From Balaenoptera acutorostrata (Eukaryota > Chordata > Mammalia > Artiodactyla > Balaenopteridae): a stretch of 64,000 nucleotides of DNA. Positions 62,356-64,000 of the stretch are shown here, one piece after another. Under the pieces are notes generated by a model. That model had not been told where the DNA came from. It saw nothing but the letters and a program-made list of their open reading frames with translations, and did no database searches. The stretch lies in contig NW_026645870.1 in the NCBI RefSeq assembly GCF_949987535.1, forward strand, positions 609,299 to 673,298. Direction: 5' to 3'. The number at the start of each line of letters is the position of its first letter. The first letter of the stretch is position 1. The translations under genes were made by a program, and so were the position numbers.

Positions 62356-64000
62356 GTTTTAAAGAACAGGTTAAAAAGATTATCCTAATGTGATTTCTTG
62401 ATAATGGGTGTGTTCCTTATCTTCTCCTAGTGTCTAAACTCTTCTCCATGGCTGGACCCCCAAATAATATTCCTTTTCGTGCTAAGGGGTATCTAGAGAG
62501 AGGGAGAGGTTTAATACCTACCCTCACCCTAACGCGTACCCTAATCCTAACCCCTACCCTAAACCTAACGCGTACCCTAATCCTAACGCGTACCCTAAAC
62601 CGAGCCCTAAACCTAACACGAACCCTAACCCTAACCCTAACCCATACCCTACGCCCTACCCGAACCCCTCCCTGAACCCGTACCCTAAGCCGTACCCTAA
62701 CCCTCACCCTAACCCTAACCCTAACCCTAAGCTACCCTTGACTGCTTCTGCCTCCAATAGATTTCCTAAGCTATAGTGTTTTAAGGAACAGGTTAAAAAG
62801 AGAATCCTAATGTGATTTCTTGATAATGGGTGTGTTCCTTATCTTCTCCTAGTGTCTAAACTCTTCTCCATGGCTGGACCCCCAAATAATATTCCTTTTC
62901 GTGCTAAGGGGTATCTAGAGAGTGGGATAGGTTCAATAAGTACCCTCACCCTAATGCGTACCCTAATCCTAACACCTACCCTAACCCTAACGCGTACCCT
63001 AATCCTAAACCGTACCCTAAACCGAGCCCTAACGCTAACACTAGCCCTAACCCTAACCCTAACCCATACCCTACGCCCTACCCGAACCCCTCCCCGAACC
63101 CGTACCCTAAGCCGTACCCTAACCCTCACCCTAACCCTAACCCTAACCCTAAGCTACCCTTGACTGCTTCTGCCTCCAATAGATTTCCTAAGCACTAGTG
63201 TTTTAAGAAACAGTTTAAAAAGAGAATCATATTGTGATTTCTTGATAATGGGTGTGTTCCTTCTCTTCTCCTAGTGTCTAAACTCTTCTCCATGGCTGGA
63301 CCCCCAAATAAAATTCCTTTACGTGCTAAGGGGTATCTAGAGAGTGGGATAGGTTTAATAACTAACCTCACCCTATCGCGTACCCTAACCCTAACCCCTA
63401 CCCTAACCCTAACGCGTACCCTAATCCTAACCCGTACCCTAAACCGAGCCCTAACCCTAACACGAACCCTAACCCTAACCCTAACCCATACCCTACGGCC
63501 TACCCGAACCCCTCCCTGAACCCGTACCCTAAGCCGTACCCTAACCCTCTCCCTAACCCTAACCCTAACCCTAAGCTACCCTTGACTGCTTCTGCCTCCA
63601 ATAGATTTCCTAAGCACTAGTGTTTTAAGGAACAGGTTAAAAAGAGAATCCTAATGTGATTTCTTGATAATGGGTGTGTTCCTTATCTTCTTCTAGTGTC
63701 TAAACTCTTCTCCATGGCTGGACCCCCAAATAATATTCCTTTACGTGCTAAGGGGTATCTAGAGAGTGTGATAGGTTTAATAACTACCCTCACCCTAACG
63801 CGTACCCTAACCCTAACCCCTACCCTAACCCTAATGCGTACCCTAATCCTAACCCGTACCCTAAACCGAGCCCTAACCCTAACACTAACCCTAACCCTAA
63901 CCCTAACCGATACCCTACGCCCTACCCGAAACCCTCCCTGAACCCGTACCCTAAGCCGTACCCTAACCCTCACCCTAACCCTAACCCTAACCCTAAGCTA
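62356..64000 (+). repeat. Array end within the window: units H, D, N and a partial B
   Basis: The H-like unit at 62356 has ACGCGTACCC in slots where other H units have CCCGTACCC, and CCTAAACC in two places. The D at 62778 is preceded by the linker variant CCTAAGCTATAGTG and has GGTTCAATAAG. The N at 63200 has TTCCTTCTCTTC and TAATAACTAACC. The last B unit, 63622-64000, is cut after 379 bases by the window edge. The array clearly continues. Confidence 0.85.

Larger units (their letters stand above)
1..64000 (+). repeat. Composite satellite array, 422-bp unit, 152 head-to-tail copies, half degenerate telomere repeat
   Basis: The whole window is one tandem array. The anchor GTTTTAAG followed by GTGTCTAAAC and CCATGGCTGG recurs every 422 bp, and the copies sum exactly to the window. 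Of 151 complete units 133 are exactly 422 bp. Exceptions are 428 bp (starting 1, 4649, 45994), 416 bp (5077, 46844, 52746), 332 bp (62024) and a cluster of 418-425 bp units between 41363 and 45993. All copies have the same orientation. About half of each unit is a CCCTAA-based hexamer tract and half is non-telomeric. No gene, transposon or unique sequence interrupts the array. Both edges cut through it, so its full length is unknown. A subtelomeric or interstitial position in a eukaryote with TTAGGG telomeres is inference from the motif. Confidence 0.97.

Noticed and set aside
1..64000. CRISPR array
   Set aside because: The period is 422 bp with no short repeat and unique-spacer alternation. 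All parts of each unit repeat.

Overview
This 64 kb window is, end to end, one tandem satellite array. I find no convincing protein-coding gene, RNA gene, transposon, CRISPR array or single-copy DNA. The unit is about 422 bp, always head-to-tail in the same orientation. I count 152 units (the last is cut by the window edge). Of the 151 complete units, 133 are exactly 422 bp, and the lengths of all 152 add up to exactly 64,000. Each unit joins about 210 bp of non-telomeric sequence to about 212 bp of degenerate telomere-like sequence: 35 in-register hexamers based on ACCCTA (TTAGGG on the other strand), interspersed with fixed variant hexamers such as ACGCGT, ACCCCT and ACCCGT.

A vertebrate-type TTAGGG telomere motif and a tens-of-kilobases satellite point to a eukaryote, probably subtelomeric or interstitial heterochromatin. 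TTAGGG telomeres occur in many animals, fungi and protists, so I do not name a species. The C-rich strand runs 5' to 3' on the given strand, as it would at the left end of a chromosome, but there is no pure terminal telomere here, so the location stays unproven.

The units fall into 11 classes by linked differences (my labels). A: third hexamer ACGTGT. B: TAATAACTACCC with ACCGAT. C: CCTATACGTGC. D: CCTTTTCGTGC with TAAGTACCC and ATCCTA as fifth hexamer. E: CCTTTTCGTGC with CTAACCTCACC. F: ends CACACTAAACC or is one hexamer short. G: CCTATCCTAACACTAACG. H: CCGCTACCC. J: ACTTTAACC with CCTCCCGGAACC. K: like D, but with ACCCTA as fifth hexamer and ACCCCT as sixth. N: AATAAAATTCC with TAATGACTAACC. 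Unit order, left to right: 1-7602 ABCADEDFABCGFHEBED; 7603-10978 GJKDDDED; 10979-14354 NBCGJKDD; 14355-18574 NBCGJKDDDE; 18575-21528 GJKDDED; 21529-24904 NBCGJCGJ; 24905-28702 KDDDEGJKE; 28703-33766 DNBCGJ twice; 33767-35454 KGJK; 35455-38830 DDEDNBCG; 38831-41362 DNBDED; 41363-44726 NBCGDNBC; 44727-48525 FABCGFHEB; 48526-52745 JDGJKDDDED; 52746-57803 FHEBEGJKDDED; 57804-62023 NBCGFEBCGA; 62024-62355 truncated G; 62356-64000 HDNB.

Three zones stand out. A mixed left flank (about 1-7.6 kb) and a mixed right flank (about 44.7-64 kb) share the same old unit order, FABCGFHEB. Between them a core (about 7.6-44.7 kb) is built of repeatedly copied runs of G, J, K, D, E, N, B and C. This fits unequal exchange or amplification of a young core between older flanks. 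A short patch at about 41.7-45.6 kb carries dozens of one- and two-base indels seen almost nowhere else and is probably an unpolished stretch of assembly. There are no genes to work together; any function would be structural (chromatin, telomere-factor binding, recombination substrate) and is inference.
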